From Galeruca laticollis (lineage: Eukaryota; Arthropoda; Insecta; Coleoptera; Chrysomelidae): DNA of 64,000 bases. Shown one piece after another: positions 44,101 through 48,960 of the stretch (position 1 is its first letter; the number at the start of each line of letters is the position of its first letter). The notes below the pieces were generated by a model. It searched no databases. It was not told the DNA's origin and saw only the letters and a list, made by a program, of their open reading frames with translations. Position numbers and translations under genes: made by a program. Where the stretch lies: the NCBI GenBank assembly GCA_963921935.1, contig OY998180.1, forward strand, positions 84,069,139-84,133,138, in the 5' to 3' direction.

Positions 44101-45305
44101 TTAAAACAACGTGCCCAGTGTTCTATATCCAATTTTTAAGACACTTTGCCATGTATCTCTTAACAATACATTTATATCACTATAGAACGTAGAAGTAACT
44201 AAATCTATGTACATAGTAATTAAGATCTACAAAAAATATCCATTGTAGTAAACATATTAAAAGTGATAAACCAACTTAAACATTAAAACCGATTTGGGAT
44301 CTATTGAACAGTATACTTCTGAGCCGACGTGTTGTTACTAATACATTTTCTTGACATCTTGGCACTTTTAACTCACTTCACTAATGTTTGAAATAATTTA
44401 ATTTTTTAAACAAATAGGACTAGATGCGGCAAGTCTTGCTACTGAGTGAAACTTTACACCGTGTTCTGTTGTATCTTGTAAAAAAATTTCAAAACAATAT
44501 AGGTCCAAAATAAGCTTTAAATCTGTAGTTTTTCTCTCTTTTGTACAATTTCTTCTACTCTAACTTCCATCATTTTACCATGCCTACCTGCCTTTTTATG
44601 TGTTTGTTAAATTTGTTATAAATTACCTTGTGTAAAATTCGTTTGTTGACACATAAAATTTGGTAGTTAATAAATTACTTGTCCATTTTCAAAGCAGATA
44701 AGGTTCTCCTAGGTGAATATGCTTAAATCACTAATGTTTATTCTTAAGAATAATTGATAAAGAAAATAACTTGAACAAAAGTTATAAAATAGGAGCAGTA
44801 GTTTCTAATTAGGGTTATATTTTGTTAATGCTAGATTGAGCGACTTAGCGTAAAACTATTTAGAAGTATTTGTGTGGCCGATTTTTTTATAAGAATTTTT
44901 CACTCAAAGTTATGGAACATACAGCTTCTGAGATATGGTTGGTCGCCCCTTAACTTGAAATTTTTGACAATCTGAACTTTTTTTAGTAAAACACAGAAAG
45001 CTCAATTCCAAATAATCTATCTATAATTGAAAATGTCATTAGTTATTGACATATGGTCCAAGAAATTATATTTTTGTGTCTCTTTCAATTGGAAAAGTTA
45101 ATATGTTTTGAACAATTTTGATTTGTATCATTCCATTGTGATTACATGGTAAAAAGTAAATTTTGATATTTTTTTATAGTGGTTGAAGACAATCATCCAA
45201 GGTTACCTAGAAAACGGTATGCAACAGGTGGCTGCAGAAGTAGCTGAGCGAACATTAAGGAATGCCACACAAGTAGCGGCGAATGGTGGTAGAAAAAATG
45301 CATGA
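10060..45305 (+). CDS. atl: atlastin GTPase, partial at 5' end (7 exons)
   Basis: Joined exons 10060-10215, 10273-10561, 10643-10827, 10897-11118, 22477-22691, 22757-22823 and 45180-45305 give 1260 nt, 419 residues plus TGA, in one frame with GT/AG at every junction. Atlastin is an ER-membrane dynamin-like GTPase that tethers and fuses ER tubules. Seen: ILLDTQGTWDS (G3), LVRDWRFPYEAPYG (the RD motif that reads guanine in this family), a helical middle domain, a hydrophobic pair (about TPAVFFALAVMCYILSGIFG and LCNMLMAVAFLTLGTWAYV) forming the membrane hairpin, and a short amphipathic tail after EMREIGSYIDETANFIWEN. The P-loop and switch I exons lie upstream. The residue after DTQGT is Trp where Phe is commoner. 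The gene looks functional; introns 4 and 6 are inflated by transposons. Confidence 0.95.
10273..10561 (+). CDS. atl: atlastin exon (RD motif)
   Basis: Starts LFTEYGRLALAD, contains LVRDWRFPYEAPYG, and ends within the codon after GRLT. The donor GTGCGT gives phase 1. The 57-bp intron upstream is minimal. Confidence 0.95.
10643..10827 (+). CDS. atl: atlastin exon (end of GTPase domain)
   Basis: Completes a Glu codon and reads IDSEFKDNLKTLVP to PEPKSMLV. Donor GTAAGT. Encodes the last GTPase helices and the linker to the middle domain. Confidence 0.95.
10897..11118 (+). CDS. atl: atlastin exon (middle three-helix bundle)
   Basis: 74 codons from ATAEANNLAAVADAKDAY to LTYKDQLEK. Acceptor TTTTTTAG, donor GTAATA. 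The downstream intron is 11.4 kb and holds the nested LINEs. Confidence 0.95.
11405..12716 (-). pseudogene. Jockey LINE C, 3' part (RT and C-terminus)
   Basis: The - strand encodes the reverse transcriptase and thumb of a Jockey-type ORF2. SWEILKNLPRKGVIPITIIFN lies near 12700, DDQFGFRSNHS near 12440, AFLDIQQAFNRVWHEGLLFK near 12350, and the C-terminal tail ends near 11430. Stops and frameshifts are frequent. The homologous phrases in element B (KELPEKG, FLDISQAFDKVWHTGLVFK) set orientation and order. The element continues at 20182-22425 on the other side of LINE A. No clear poly(A) marks its 3' end. Confidence 0.8.
12717..14924 (+). pseudogene. CR1/Daphne-like LINE A, 5' segment (EN and RT)
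   Basis: ORF2 of a non-LTR retrotransposon. The AP endonuclease starts LNVLYINIRSMKNKL (12840) with ALTETWLYPNE and VIGDFNLDLL, then SDHKLMNI. The reverse transcriptase has YRPISILSIFSKIIEK, FVDLQKAFDTVD, NIGVPQGSVLSPI and FADDTVLVYS. Frame changes near 13013-13040 and 14220-14287 are the only breaks. ORF1 is missing apart from a possible end, so the copy is 5'-truncated. The frame runs to TGT at 14922-14924, where element B is inserted, and resumes at 19261. The host insert site is the Jockey C ORF2. Clade inferred from the EN and RT wording and the AAAT tail. Confidence 0.8.
14917..14924 (+). repeat. target-site duplication of LINE B (left)
   Basis: ACATGTGT, identical to 19253-19260. It lies within the RT codons TAC-ATG-TGT of LINE A. 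Confidence 0.88.
15047..17728 (-). CDS. Jockey ORF2, endonuclease-reverse transcriptase
   Basis: 893 residues, a normal length for Jockey ORF2 (about 900). The AP-like endonuclease (about 8-225) has IAEWNANGL (11-19), ISESHF, GGDFN (139-143), LLDLFIT and SSDHSP (214-219). The reverse transcriptase (about 490-750) has SYRPISLLP (511-519), FLDISQAFD (581-589), GVPQGSVLGP and the catalytic FADD (668-671). A thumb and C-terminal domain with KYLGVHLDSKLNWKEHI follow. No RNase H domain, as expected for Jockey. It nicks the target and primes cDNA synthesis from the LINE RNA. All metal-binding Asp residues visible in EN and RT are kept and there are no stops, so activity is plausible. Confidence 0.93.
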   Translation of the reverse strand: MYPKFNSFIKIAEWNANGLPQHKNEVELFLHHNEIDILLISESHFTSRTRFRIPQYTTYSSNHPDNTAHAGSAILIKNTIKHVELPKYAQNSLQATVIKVSMRSYELTVAAVYCPPRYNLKKEDYRNFFDTLGHKFVAGGDFNSKHILFGSRITTTKGRELVNLIHENNYHPLATGTPTYWPTDPNKTPDLLDLFITNGISPAYMDVMPNYDLSSDHSPIIATISSFIVYKTITPRLHNSRTNWEKYRAKLEEDISLQVSLKTSDEIDGTLTSLNYMLKEAAQNATPATNTGNKVHYIPAEIKKLVAQKMKAKAKWHRSHAPSDKTTLNRLSNQLKSKLKEEQERSFTYYITNLNRQDNSIWKPIKNSKKPKTQVPPIRNEQGTNLQWARNDDEKTALFAEHLAQVFTPYSDAPDIEIESNLINIPKNIPPIKPLTKDEVQKEIQYLNNRKASGLDKITPRMIKELPEKGIILVTLIFNAILRLNYWPKLFKTAEIILIPKEGKNPNEVTSYRPISLLPMVSKILERLMLQRINSDPETEEWIPHHQFGFRKEHSTVQQVHRIVHNINTAMENKQYCTAAFLDISQAFDKVWHTGLVFKIKKYLPITYLKLLRSYLSDREFRTRMNESLSNNFPIKSGVPQGSVLGPLLYVLHTADLPTNNETFTGTFADDTAVLAAHENPATASSILQAQLNNIQTWLHKWRIKTNETKSVKVTFTLRKEQCPPVTLNNIQLTQSPSTKYLGVHLDSKLNWKEHILKKRKQIDLRIKDLHWLIGSKSKLSLENKILVYKAVIKPIWTYGIQLWGCASKSNITIIQRSQSKILRMITDAPWYVSNLTLHEDLRIPFIQDVITEQSNKHHKRLESHSNPLLHPLIEPQIDRRLKRNWPANLKND
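17709..19103 (-). CDS. Jockey ORF1, gag-like nucleic-acid chaperone
   Basis: 464 residues. The N-terminus (1-100) is rich in Gln, Pro, Asn and Ser. A basic patch KNTKRRK lies near 109-115. A pre-zinc-finger domain (about 160-250) has the family phrases INYGEM, TPDTYRKVIKHM and LHHTTDIEEIK. Three zinc knuckles follow: C306-C309-H314-C319 (CX2CX4HX4C), C325-C328-H332-C337, and C347-C350-H354-C361. A Gln/Asn/Met-rich C-terminus ends the protein. Such proteins coat the LINE RNA and form RNP particles. The ATG at 19103 follows the 149-base 5' UTR. The end overlaps the ORF2 start by 20 bases in another frame, implying reinitiation or frameshift-coupled translation as in other Jockey elements. Intact. 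Confidence 0.92.
   Translation of the reverse strand: MNTLPAFNGPGFNYSQQMMPQNNGCTVQGVPPFNTQIPQYHQIQTHLQPILHGHIQQPQYTVSQPSPPQQASHSQNYCRMSSTSEEEFAGFDEYEQNNSSNKNSWQVVKNTKRRKISATNRPQETVTNNKFSPLTQEEIVDATKINENENKTPKPPPIYVYGVINYGEMIGQLGTIAESTQYTTKSLADNTVKICCDTPDTYRKVIKHMRDNDVIHHTYQPKEERVIKQLHHTTDIEEIKSELTKNGHKVRNVMNCKSRITKEPLNIFFVDLEPADNNRDIYKLSNLQNRAIQIEPPKTTKGITKCMRCQQYGHSRSYCNRPFACVKCGGAHNTTACKKNEDTPARCALCDGAHPANYKGCAFYHSLFKPNNDNNRMNIQKNANNTTTRPILHTTKPVPQNRYPIHPQNSYANVVRNDSEQQTNLNINDIMNKFLEEFKNMFQQLLQQNSMVLNMLSTLVSKIQ
19253..19260 (+). repeat. target-site duplication of LINE B (right)
   Basis: ACATGTGT, directly followed by the continuation of LINE A in the same frame. Confidence 0.88.
19261..20181 (+). 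pseudogene. LINE A, 3' segment (RT thumb, C-terminus, tail)
   Basis: Continues the RT frame of the 5' segment: IKQKNKPFHDLQIRFDNN, then DYHKYLGLYIDEKLSWHKHI and the connector and thumb to about 19760. A run of C then A bases (19767-19780) shifts the frame. The C-terminal phrase YRAIEAYNTIPAQIKEIENK then ends at a TGA near 19915. An AT-rich 3' UTR ends in an (AAAT)n tail at 20145-20181, as in CR1/Daphne-group LINEs, which use short tandem repeats rather than poly(A). Confidence 0.8.
20145..20181 (+). repeat. (AAAT)n tail of LINE A
   Basis: About nine tandem AAAT units following GAGGTCAT. The junction with Jockey C lies immediately after. Confidence 0.9.
20182..20860 (-). pseudogene. Jockey LINE C, ORF2 5' part with most of the endonuclease missing
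   Basis: The - strand from 20855 reads LRIAEWNANGLTKRMQDLLL and about 30 further endonuclease residues, then enters a 23/24-bp tandem repeat. It resumes with NESFETYVTNLAHDDHSLWK (about 20440-20380), which aligns with residues 345-364 of element B ORF2, and continues to PNDINDDEIKVFLN at about 20210. Some 290 residues of endonuclease (including the catalytic GDFN and SDH motifs) and linker are absent. LINE A then interrupts the RT start. The copy is dead. Confidence 0.8.
20446..20698. repeat. 23/24-bp minisatellite, ~11 units, inside LINE C
   Basis: Tandem units of the form GCTGCTCCATCTGGATGGTTATG with few differences: eleven copies, about 253 bp, alternating 23 and 24 bases. It replaces about 870 bp of the Jockey endonuclease. 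The reading frames are open on both strands only because the unit lacks stops; no protein is inferred. Confidence 0.93.
20861..22425 (-). pseudogene. Jockey LINE C, ORF1 (gag) and 5' UTR
   Basis: Broken - strand gag. A Gln/Asn/Pro-rich N-terminus starts MFPSGNLLGFDKNG at 22283. The middle around 21857-21585 and a pre-zinc-finger region near 21500 are frameshifted. Two zinc knuckles lie at 21251-21150 (CQRYGHSKPYC and CIKCGRTHDTKTC). The 5' UTR runs to about 22425. The order matches element B ORF1 but the sequence is clearly another, older family. Its 5' end lies roughly 50 bases before an atlastin splice acceptor. Confidence 0.8.
22477..22691 (+). CDS. atl: atlastin exon (membrane hairpin)
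   Basis: DIEETFTQFKAHNESKN and then two hydrophobic segments separated by FGFIGIYSIAN. Donor GTAAGC, phase 2. The 5' end of LINE C stops only about 50 bases before the acceptor. Confidence 0.95.
22757..22823 (+). CDS. atl: atlastin exon (post-hairpin)
   Basis: Completes Arg and reads YSGEMREIGSYIDETANFIW then EN. Donor GTAAGT. Read-through of the donor would add 14 residues before a stop at 22866, a possible alternative end. Confidence 0.93.
22925..23150. repeat. single arm of the 31592-32033 fold-back family
   Basis: Contains TTGACGCGTTTCACTAACAC, AAAACGAATGAAGG, ATATACAGTGC and CATTCCTAAGCTATCTTCTA, the same blocks in the same order as the left half of the fold-back repeat at 31592-32033. 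On the - strand it shows AGTGAAACGCGTCAA after a short hairpin, a Penelope-like terminal motif. Confidence 0.65.
23540..23820 (+). pseudogene. very decayed LINE reverse transcriptase fragment
   Basis: Fragments such as NRAPGPNEVINKL (allowing frame changes) and KIPTDWKNNT resemble the linker before the RT fingers of RTE- or R-type LINEs. Too degraded for family assignment. Confidence 0.35.
23821..26270. other. atlastin giant intron, no gene seen
   Basis: AT-rich with short chance ORFs. No coding signature, tandem array or terminal-repeat pair recognised by eye. Confidence 0.5.
26288..27665 (+). pseudogene. I-clade LINE D, ORF1 (gag-like)
   Basis: Starts MSTTINQPQPARLSFAAVTK at 26288. The frame is lost at 26394 (TAA after RRRSF). 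The chain continues in other frames with FNYIKAIGEIVTLKGITFAS, SFIRCGSPEDEYAHIFSFRR, VYVIPENEPFEIQTSIVI and a single zinc-knuckle-like CFLCKQSEYTADSC. A Ser/Pro-rich acidic tail ends NDSNHEDPDLF near 27664. This is the gag layout of I-clade LINEs. A ~100 bp foreign insert at 26480-26575 and several frameshifts make it inactive. Confidence 0.65.
26480..26575 (-). mobile_element. short 5'-truncated retroelement tail with (ATT)n
   Basis: The gag phrase RISNHRI breaks at about 26480 and resumes near 26570 (DNLIKIILL). On the - strand the insert ends TTAATAAAGGCATTATTATT, a LINE- or SINE-style tail with tandem ATT units. Probable truncated retroposition event. Confidence 0.5.
27718..28440 (+). pseudogene. 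I-clade LINE D, ORF2 endonuclease
   Basis: Across two or three frames it reads LQWNCDG near 27732, DFLCLQETNFNTSN, GGDSSIFAS-like sequence, and then FILTGDFNTHNSMWGS (about 28095) followed by NSCLLNTGCNTPF and AIDLIS. This is the APE-type endonuclease that nicks the target. The GDFN motif is intact, the reading frame is not. The segment that should contain the SDH motif is scrambled. Confidence 0.75.
28434..30515 (+). pseudogene. I-clade LINE D, ORF2 reverse transcriptase
   Basis: A linker (RAVPWLNSSCDDAIRQSKRA, SWKNYISTIN, PSQLWKKIRQIQG) precedes the RT at 28985-30109. The RT has QSYRPTSLTCTMCKLMENMI, IFDIDGAFDNISRKAIL, DGVPQGSVLSTSLF and YADDLIMYCHG, then CKILGMLFDSKLSRRQYI. The catalytic Asp pair of YADD and the FDIDGAFD Asp residues are kept. 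Frame breaks occur at about 29000 and 30100; the thumb continues to about 30515. Confidence 0.82.
30535..31200 (+). pseudogene. I-clade LINE D, RNase H domain and C-terminus
   Basis: VIYTDASKTEVGVG, VHTGEL followed by an in-frame TAG, ICTDSLSSIHSI and ITWVPSHVGIIGNEKADCLA: the Asp-Glu-Asp-Asp residues of a type I RNase H are present. RRLHIGHTRLTHGYLM follows, the usual tail of I-clade ORF2. RNase H removes the RNA template after first-strand synthesis. The domain identifies the I clade rather than Jockey or CR1. Confidence 0.85.
31370..31420 (+). repeat. 3' end and poly(A) of LINE D
   Basis: GCTAATGGCCATAGCTGTCT then an AT-rich end and AAATAAAAAAAAAC. It closes the + strand element that began near 26285. 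Confidence 0.7.
31592..32033. repeat. fold-back repeat with ~165 bp arms (Penelope-like termini)
   Basis: 31592-31768 and 31868-32033 are inverted copies (about 90 percent by eye) around a ~100 bp centre; shared blocks include AATTTAATTTGTTTAAAACTT and TGGTTGACGCGTTTCACTAA. Near 31930-31970 the + strand reads GAGAAAGCTACTGTATTAGT then GAAACGCGTC, a hairpin followed by GAAAC as in Penelope terminal repeats. Non-coding. Confidence 0.75.
32252..33055 (-). pseudogene. LINE E, RNase H domain and C-terminus
   Basis: The - strand reads VIFTDRPKT, GCGSAFITLGISHSW, YTAQLYAIMQALRF, IICTDSKSSIEAL, FIWIPSHHGIEGNEKSDRAA and RLRIGHTRLTNVFIL, then a CX2C...H...C tail (CDYCRSRLTVKHIIIDC). The catalytic Glu expected in the AELYAI position is Gln here, and one stop breaks the frame near 32700. 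I-clade signature. Confidence 0.8.
33450..34861 (-). pseudogene. LINE E, reverse transcriptase
   Basis: A linker around 34861-34475 (ARRKIRDSKRQSWENYVSTI, VSQVWKKIRAIIGKK) precedes the RT at 34450-33533. The RT has IFFDLEKAYDTTW, ENGVLQGSTLRVLLF (VLQG where VPQG is usual), LYVDDLTIFYA and VKFLGLIFDKKLEY. Frame breaks near 34280 and 34120. Both catalytic Asp motifs are present. Confidence 0.8.
34902..35800 (-). pseudogene. LINE E, endonuclease
   Basis: ILISWNCNGCRNHYPELRDI (about 35793), FCICIQETHLKQ, ARGGVAILIKENI, ICNIYLPDGDW, VGDFNAHNPLWGSERL, NTGEGTYLNQRSNNLSALDL and STDHFPTSIEFV. The GDFN, SALDL and DHFP motifs of an APE nuclease are all legible, with one stop near 35428 and a frame change near 35160. 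Confidence 0.8.
35900..37053 (-). pseudogene. LINE E, ORF1 (gag) with zinc knuckles
   Basis: The ATG at 37053 begins MDTIGEMPPKTSTTARRSGK. Next come VVPRFLVIKRVEGDLSKVSP and FLIEKVLDGAIGKVESVKKI, typical of I-clade gag, then a zinc-finger part at about 36560-36380 (CFKCQKFGHTS-like, CVCGKPPHQGSPC, CINCNRQHSARSRNC). The basic C-terminus ends RRGRKEGKSKK near 35920. Frame changes at about 36800, 36590 and 36340. It would bind element RNA. Confidence 0.72.
37640..38920 (+). pseudogene. I-clade LINE F, 5' UTR and ORF1
   Basis: The 5' region (TTCAGTTCGAATCGGTATTT) precedes ORF1 from about 37800: LYSNQVYVFIKKTDDEGNLG, KIHLMKVGHILHK, SIASVGKNRI then TGA, VELKSLKDASRLVNDKRLKE and VPRQMVLLTFEGNILP. 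Zinc knuckles follow (CYKCLEHGM, frameshift, HVAKHC, CMNC, CLHCKNNKHKTVAKTCP). This is a gag-like RNA-binding protein broken by one stop (38094-38096) and one frameshift (near 38460). A G9 run sits near the start (37823-37831). Confidence 0.75.
39129..41445 (+). pseudogene. I-clade LINE F, ORF2 (EN and RT), 3' part lost
   Basis: The endonuclease is open from 39129 to about 39820: LKMLQWNAHSAVSNKLSLLK, LLSETWFKPG, LIGGDFNAHHNAWGS, SAVDLTFSS and SDHFPLMIEV. The frame then breaks several times. The RT at 40512-41421 has SYRPLSLLLCMLKVFERIV, LFLDIKGAYDSVDW, TMGLSQGSALSPLLF (LSQG for VPQG) and YADDFAVYIL, then RYLGITLDKKLTFKSHV. The expected thumb and RNase H after WGAHPKT are missing; the sequence runs straight into piggyBac transposase. 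Confidence 0.82.
41440..42520 (+). pseudogene. piggyBac-like transposase, C-terminal two thirds
   Basis: LRCLHLSTNRERGD, GDRLSKIRWLQDFFNQRMDD, NLSLDESIMLWRGRLVFRQY, LYILSEPNGLVLKIGIYTGD, SIFMDNYYNS and MSGIDRQGQMLSYYGSERT are successive blocks of the DDE_Tnp_1_7 (piggyBac) domain; the Asp residues in LSLDES, MDNYY and SGIDRQ are present. The Cys-rich C-terminal DNA-binding domain reads RCRICYQQKIRRNTPYFCPA, then CPGQPGNCF. Frameshifts near 41640, 41870 and 42235 and a stop near 42370 inactivate it. The N-terminus and left TIR are absent because the sequence begins at a junction with LINE F. Confidence 0.85.
42926..42943 (+). repeat. right end of the piggyBac-like element with TTAA
   Basis: Reads GGTAGTCAACGTG then TTAA (42940-42943). 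TTAA is the piggyBac target, and the reverse complement TTAACACGTTGACTACC looks like a terminal repeat. No matching left end was found in the window. Confidence 0.5.
43073..43990 (+). pseudogene. unidentified broken gene with Lys/Arg-rich repeated segment
   Basis: Possible start MNTMSSSPPGKLLKCDTGNQ at 43073. Frame-shifting pieces follow (SDDHGTILDIDCAHSCIKKY; QRYQLL-like; KANENFIFAKNIEALSELNV). The segment at 43662-43780 (HTTSQSQVKKMEIRNVHEKI) then recurs in diverged form at 43809-43907 (RTTSQSQVKKKEIRDVQEEK). I do not recognise the family. It could be a decayed host gene copy or a transposon passenger; base composition is like the surroundings. Confidence 0.4.
43991..45179. other. end of atlastin giant intron, no gene seen
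   Basis: AT-rich. Two nearby copies of GTTCTATATCCAAT (44081 and 44121) occur. No coding signature. Confidence 0.5.
45180..45305 (+). CDS. atl: atlastin terminal exon
   Basis: After TTTTTATAG, reads WLKTIIQGYLENGMQQVAAE then VAERTLRNATQVAANGGRKNA and TGA: an amphipathic helix typical of atlastin tails. In phase with the exon 22.4 kb upstream. No other coding frame lies nearby. Confidence 0.85.
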   Translation, partial: WLKTIIQGYLENGMQQVAAEVAERTLRNATQVAANGGRKNA

Positions 45306-45572
45306 TTAGTATGTTTTATTCATATACGTGAATTATTCAAAATTCCCAATGCTACTGCTATGTTACATATATCATCAAATTTATGGACATAAAACTGAAC
45401 ATAAATCATATTGTGTACAGATTGGATTGTTAAATCTTGCCATCCTTTTTTATTTCTTTTTTTCACATGTACAGATTTGTAGCCTTGTGTGTATATATGT
45501 AACATTATTTTATTATTTTATATATTTATATATCTATATTATATTGTGATATCTTGGCAATGTTGGTATTAA

Positions 45573-45578
45573 AATAAA
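45573..45578 (+). terminator. atl: candidate poly(A) signal for atlastin
   Basis: AATAAA 268 bases after the stop codon, followed by a T-rich run. No transcript evidence here. Confidence 0.45.
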
Positions 45579-48560
45579 TCTTTTTTTATTATTTATTATT
45601 TTATATGGTATAATTAATTCTTTTTTATTCAATCGAAGAAGTTTCGGTAAATCAAAAAAAATAAAACTAATATGCATTCACATTAGGAAACATGTTCTGG
45701 CTAAATAATTGAACGAGAACTTTTTATGGGAAAAAATAATGGAAAGAAAAATATTATTTCCTATTCAATGTATGTAAAGTAATATGTATAATATCTAAAT
45801 CATCTTTCAATTATAATATGATTTTCTTATATGTATACATCTATATTCTTTTTTTTTCTCATATACTCTTATATTCTATTATATATAACAGGGTGGTAAT
45901 GGTCAATAATTCTATATATCCAGAAATGTCCCTCACTTGAAACAAGATAGTTGATTAAGCTAACATAGACTTAAATCCGAAATGCTGGTTTTTCATTGTC
46001 AGCAGATTGTACTTGTCATATCTGTGAAAAATTCTTAATACCTAAAATTATTGTTTTAACCAAACTTTAGCCCCACCAGATAATATACAAAATTATGAAC
46101 TATATCTATTATTGGCCGTTGTCACTACCATTTTTCTCATTTTCTTTTTTTACTTATATAAAAATCTAAGATTGTTTGATTTGTTCTTTATCATAAATTT
46201 AATATTCATTTGTCACATAGTCTTACAAAAATAGAATCATGCTCCCGGGTTATTGTATCAAAATTTTAATTTTTTATTGTAATAATAATAATAATAATAA
46301 TTAACTGTTAAATATTGGATTAATGATTCAATATCAACTGCCATTAACACTATTCATTATTACTGTATATATTTACGTAAAATTGTGACATTTTAAATTT
46401 TTAATAAACTCTCAGTTTAGGTATTTTGAATATGAAAAGAAAACTAACTTTTTTAACATAAAATATATTTTTGTATGTTTGCTTTTAATCTGATACATTG
46501 AAAGACCTGTTCCAAATAGTGTTAATCATCTATGGGTGCTGAAGAATAAATGTCAGCCATTTTTCATATCTCTTTGAAAGTGCGGAGTAGTATTAAACGC
46601 CTTGTCAGTACTTTTATTTTTTACAAGAGCTAGAATACAAATAATGCAAAATGAAATAGAGGGCCTGCCCAGTATCTAAAAGCTAAAGAAACATGCTTTA
46701 ATAGATGAATTTTGTTCCCAACAGAAAGTCCCAGGTTAAGAACAGTTTAACATATATAATTTTTTTATTTAAGAAATAATTTGAAGTCTATAGCTATTGG
46801 GTACCATTAATAGTTTCGTTTTTATTGTAAGCTTTTTAAAATGGTTGAAAATGCTGTAGCAAAGTAATTTTTGTATATCAGAACAGGTGATATTTTTACA
46901 AGAAATTCTCAATAATTCAAATTTTTTTTTCCTTGAATATATATTGGGCAGAATGTATTAGAGTAGTTTTATTTTATGTTAAAAAAGGTTCAATTTATTC
47001 ATTAAAATCAGTTTGTATTGTATGTTCCTCTTGAAATGGCATCTATTAGTAACAATTCGATTATAGTTAATTGCTTTTAGAAGTAACGAATATTACTAAG
47101 TGTTTTTTCTTCTGTGGATGAAAAGTACTGTAACTTTTTTTAGAATATAGTTTGTGAATGCTAATATACAAAACAGACTAAATTACTGGTGCCAATGATG
47201 CCAATATTTTTTAAAAAAATTCTATAGTGACATGCAATTTAATATACACTAGATGGATATATTTTGTCTATAGAAAGTCCCTTATTCTTTTTTATTATGT
47301 AGAGGTGTCCCATAATTTTATTAGGTATCTGTGCAGCTTTGTTATGTCATTATTAGGTGTGTGGGTTTTATGGAAATTCTTTTTAAATACTATTTTCAGT
47401 TTGAATTTAATTATTTACTATATCATTCTAATTAGGTATATCTATTTTTTGAAATGTTTGCTTGAACATTTGTACATTCAGGATCCAAAAGCAATTCACG
47501 CTTTTCAGGAGTGAAATAATATCGTAAATCCAATGTTTTGGTTTTTAGAATTACTACTAAAAGTAATTTTCAGTTTTTTTGATGCTCAGTTGATTGAAGT
47601 TTCACAGTTTACAAAAATCAGTGAAGCTGATTAGATTTCAGTTATGAAGTTATTTGAAACTCCGGGTAAATGGAAGTTGTATTAAAGAGATTAACATACA
47701 TAATCACCAAACTGGAAAGAAAAAACTAGTGGTATATTATAGACAACAGAAACAAGAAACTTCAGTTGGAAAAAGAATGATTTTTAAAATAAAGTACAGT
47801 AATTGAATCGAAAAAGCTTCTAGAGATCAGAGGTGTTCATATATAATTAAACTCTAGGCAGAAAATAGTTTGTGTGCATCTTCCTAAAATTTCCTGTAAT
47901 TCGTAGTCTTCCACTTTGGTTGTGCGCTGTTGGATAATCCCTCACTTCTCTCCTTGATTTTTCTAATGGGTATTCATATGAGTAGTGGAGGCTAACTAAT
48001 CGAGAAATATGTCGCGGGTGTTTGAGGGTAAGGGGCTTTTCTATATCCACTATACAAGGGTGCTTAATAAACATCACAATATTTGTTTTTAAAAAATAAG
48101 CACGTTTTAGAGTTAGCAGTATTGGATAATGACTGAATCTCTCTTTTTAAGTAAAATTACGTATGTAGGTTACTAATAAATTTTCTTGTTTAAAACATTC
48201 TTTCTATAGTTATAACTATATATGTGATTGTTAACATGAAAAGAAATTTTAACAAAAATATTTGTGCTGGGTTTTAATTGGTCACACTTAGTAGACAGTG
48301 AAACTTTTTGTTCCAAAAACCAATAATTAAAATGTTAATTTATTGATTGCAAAATATTATTTTTATGACAGAAAATAAAGTTTCTTTTCATGTATTGATT
48401 CAACTGTATTCTAGATGTTATTGAAATAATTTATTTTTATATTCTTTATTTAGGCACATTTGGTTTTCAGGTTGAAATACGCAATAATCAATTTTAATAT
48501 TAATAATGTTTTTTGCGTCATTTAAAACAATACAAATATACAGGTTTCCGTAGCCAGTGT
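45579..48560. other. downstream flank, no gene seen
   Basis: AT-rich with a (TAA)n tract near 46280-46302. ORFs at 47227-47514 and 48077-47847 show no recognisable domain and are probably chance. Confidence 0.5.
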
Positions 48561-48569
48561 CAATTTGTG

Positions 48570-48960
48570 AAGAGAAACTTCCAGATTGAGACTGCATAAT
48601 TTTGAGTTATAAATTCAACGTTTTGCCGGCTATTGTTAGCTCCTTCTTGAGGAGAAAAATAGAATAAGTTGATGACCGGACAACCATAGCCTGGGCACTG
48701 GTCAATCAAACCCAGCAGCAAAACACACGTTCTCAACTCTAGCCATTTTGTAACCCTAATAGATTAGCTCACATTTGATCCCAACAACATACTTGTATCG
48801 TTTCAGGTCAGTTCTCTCTTCGCCAATGTTCCTATCCTCGATTATATGAGATATGCTGATCGAGAGTAACAGTTGTGCTATAAAAACGATATTTACTTCA
48901 AGGTAATGGTAAACATATGTATAAAGATGGATAGTGCTAATTGGCAATAGAGCCCAATCA
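48570..48960 (-). mobile_element. Penelope-like terminal repeat remnant
   Basis: The - strand reads CTCCTCAAGAAGGAGCTAAC then AATAGCCGGCAAAACGTTGA: a CTCAAGAAG box, a weak hairpin and AAAACGTTGAA. This resembles the CTGAAGA, stem, CGAAACGTTGAA arrangement of insect Penelope terminal repeats. The - strand ORF at 48947-48756 is not recognisable. Confidence 0.45.

Noticed and set aside
47227..47514. 95-codon hydrophobic ORF downstream of atlastin
   Set aside because: Phe/Leu/Ile/Tyr-rich because of AT-rich codons; no start context, splice partner or family resemblance.
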